Shown here piece after piece: positions 62,427 through 64,000 of a stretch of 64,000 bases of DNA; the stretch's first letter is position 1; each line of letters starts with the position of its first letter. A model generated the notes under the pieces. The model saw only the letters and a program-made list of their open reading frames with translations, was not told where the DNA came from and made no database searches. The stretch is from contig NZ_CP035807.1 of NCBI RefSeq assembly GCF_008329945.1, positions 2,356,001 through 2,420,000 of the forward strand, in the 5' to 3' direction. Made by a program: the position numbers and the translations under genes. The DNA is from Thiospirochaeta perfilievii (GTDB taxonomy: Bacteria; Spirochaetota; Spirochaetia; DSM-2461).

Positions 62427-64000
62427 TATTATCTTCCTTTACTCTATTAATTGTTTCGACTAATCTTTTGTAAACTTTTTTTACTCTTATATGATCTTTT
62501 TTGTTGTAAGCATTATCAAAGTTCCGAATTAACCTAGCAAAATAGAATGCATTTATTATTGCTGCAGCGTGTAGTAAAACTGGAATTTCCATTTTAATCC
62601 CTTCATCATCAGCAGCAGATATAAGGACCTCTAAAACCTCTAACTGTTTAGATATCTGATTAATTGTAGAGGTAAAAAGAGTTTCTGTTTCAACCTTAGA
62701 TATTCCGTAGTCAGCCCTTAATGATGCTATAGTTGGAAACTCTTGGGGTTTAAATGTTTCTAAGGATTCTAACTTATTATATAACTGGTTTTTTCTTATA
62801 GGTTTTACTTGAACATCGTCCATCCCTGATTCGAAGCAGTGTCTTATATCCAGATCTAATGAGCTAGCAGTTAAACCTACAATTAATGTATCTAACCCTT
62901 TTTCTGTTGATCTAATTCGCTCTGTGGCTTCCCATCCATCCATTATAGGCATTTTTATATCCATTAGAATTACATCTACAAACTCTTTTTCAAAGAGCGT
63001 TATAGCATCTTCTCCATTAGTGGCAGTTAATACATTACAACCCATTTTAGTTAGATGCAGCTTTACTATGTTTAAGTTTGGTAGGTAATCCTCCACTACT
63101 AAAACAGTAATGTTTCTGTCTAAAAAATGTTTTGTTGGAACATTTAAGTTAGGAATACTCGTTTTAGTTTTATCATCAGATAAACCACACTGAAATTTTA
63201 TATTAATAATATAATCATTGTCATTAAACTCCTCGTGAAACTTAATATCGTATAACTTTATATACTTTGTAAATATGTCTTTTCCATTACTAATTGGGGT
63301 TATAGATTCCGAGTCTGTATTTTGTAGCTTATGGGCTATAAACCTAGCATCTAGGTTCATATACTTCTCTGTTATTCCGTTGTTAGATATCTCATAGTCT
63401 ATGTCTTTAGGGTTTAAGCTAATTAAAAATTGAAGAATATTTGTTACCATTTGCTTATATATTAGCGGATTACCTTTAATGAGGACTTTATCGGTAACTC
63501 CTACAGAGTTATAGTTTATCTGTTTTTTAAATGAGCTAATAAGGGGGGACGCATATACAGAGTTATCAAATATCTCCTTCATTCTAAAATCCTTAAGAAG
63601 AAGATCATTATTATTAAAATCCCTAGTTGAGAAGTCCATTATGTTGTTAATAGATTGGAATATTTTATCTGCTTCAATAATTATCTCTGTAACTAAAGGG
63701 GCCACCTCTGTAATATCATCTGTTGTATAGATAGTTTCACTATATCCTATAATACTGTTAAGTGGAGCTCTTAAATTTCTACCTAGAGTTGTAAAAAATA
63801 TCGCCTTATCCCTAGTTATCTCCTCATTTATATTTTTTAATTCAGAGATGTGATGCTCTTTTCTTGATATCTCTAATTTATTTTTTTCTATAGTATCGAA
63901 TAACTTACTACTGTACAGTTTATTACTCTCAATTTTGTCTGATATATCCTTAAAGTGGGTAATGTAGTAGCCAATAAGAACTGAGATTATAGCTGTGGAG
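62407..64000 (-). CDS. Degenerate hybrid sensor kinase with receiver domain, 5' end beyond window
   Basis: The frame is open to the window edge. From there: a membrane span (AIISVLIGYYI), a coiled coil, a DHp-like helix reading GRNLRAPLNSIIGYSET, where the phospho-acceptor histidine of SHELRTPLN is replaced by Arg, a poorly conserved ATPase-like region, a canonical receiver domain (VLVVEDYLPN, VILMDIKMPIMDG, VKPI) and a C-terminal helical domain with LLHAAAIINAFYFARLIRNFDNA, Hpt-like but without the HxxKG pattern. It may signal by receiver and Hpt only, phosphorylated by another kinase. An internal start at 63705 is not credible. Confidence 0.8.
   Translation of the reverse strand, partial: STAIISVLIGYYITHFKDISDKIESNKLYSSKLFDTIEKNKLEISRKEHHISELKNINEEITRDKAIFFTTLGRNLRAPLNSIIGYSETIYTTDDITEVAPLVTEIIIEADKIFQSINNIMDFSTRDFNNNDLLLKDFRMKEIFDNSVYASPLISSFKKQINYNSVGVTDKVLIKGNPLIYKQMVTNILQFLISLNPKDIDYEISNNGITEKYMNLDARFIAHKLQNTDSESITPISNGKDIFTKYIKLYDIKFHEEFNDNDYIINIKFQCGLSDDKTKTSIPNLNVPTKHFLDRNITVLVVEDYLPNLNIVKLHLTKMGCNVLTATNGEDAITLFEKEFVDVILMDIKMPIMDGWEATERIRSTEKGLDTLIVGLTASSLDLDIRHCFESGMDDVQVKPIRKNQLYNKLESLETFKPQEFPTIASLRADYGISKVETETLFTSTINQISKQLEVLEVLISAADDEGIKMEIPVLLHAAAIINAFYFARLIRNFDNAYNKKDHIRVKKVYKRLVETINRVKEDNSDIFRN

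Overview
The window is AT-rich DNA from a double-membraned bacterium. It encodes apolipoprotein N-acyltransferases, lipoproteins, an SppA protease, beta-barrel-like proteins and the Psp envelope-stress system. A free-living or host-associated spirochaete is my best guess, from gene content, the ribosomal operon layout without rpsD between rpsK and rpoA, and the many lipoprotein and sensor genes. That is an inference, not a proof.

Layout. 1-8.9 kb: the S10-spc-alpha ribosomal operon from the end of rpsC to rplQ, with secY and rpoA. 9-15.5 kb: a large membrane sensor-like protein with acidic tandem repeats, a DUF952 gene and two tandem lnt genes, the second frameshifted in an A6 run. 15.6-18.8 kb: the phage-shock locus, with pspF divergent from pspA-pspA2-pspB-like-pspC, a sigma-54 promoter and two palindromic candidate PspF sites. 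18.8-20.9 kb: thrS behind an undescribed-looking attenuation leader (18-residue peptide with seven threonines plus competing hairpins). 21-28.6 kb: a solitary solute-binding protein, a small barrel-like protein, and the divergent ribose system rbsDACB / rbsRK with repeated TGTTTAG operators. 28.7-31.6 kb: a PAS/Cys-rich protein, an FAD oxidoreductase and a HAD phosphatase.

31.6-44.3 kb is an eroding accessory region next to a CAT-anticodon tRNA. It holds a broken secreted protein, a type I restriction-modification locus with frameshifted hsdM, a broken RhuM-Fic gene, an hsdS fused in frame to a Kelch propeller, no hsdR, remnants of IS66- and IS256-type elements, two complete-looking IS3-family elements, an hcp gene without its 5' end, an integrase-like fragment and a frameshifted lipoprotein.

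44.5-64 kb is chromosomal backbone: a three-gene cluster built on a class III nucleotide cyclase, mnmA, a YtrA-type regulator/ABC operon, an envelope cluster with a degenerate HD-GYP protein and a lipoprotein split by a G5-run frameshift, a rhomboid-like protein, DUF4259, an M18 aminopeptidase, sppA, nagB, a divergent RNase HII-like protein and the 3' part of a hybrid kinase lacking the usual phospho-acceptor histidine.

A recurring feature is promoters whose -10 box lies only 6-8 bases before the start codon (lnt1, pspF, thr leader, solute-binding protein, rbsR, PAS gene, HAD gene, mnmA). This suggests that leaderless mRNAs are common in this organism.
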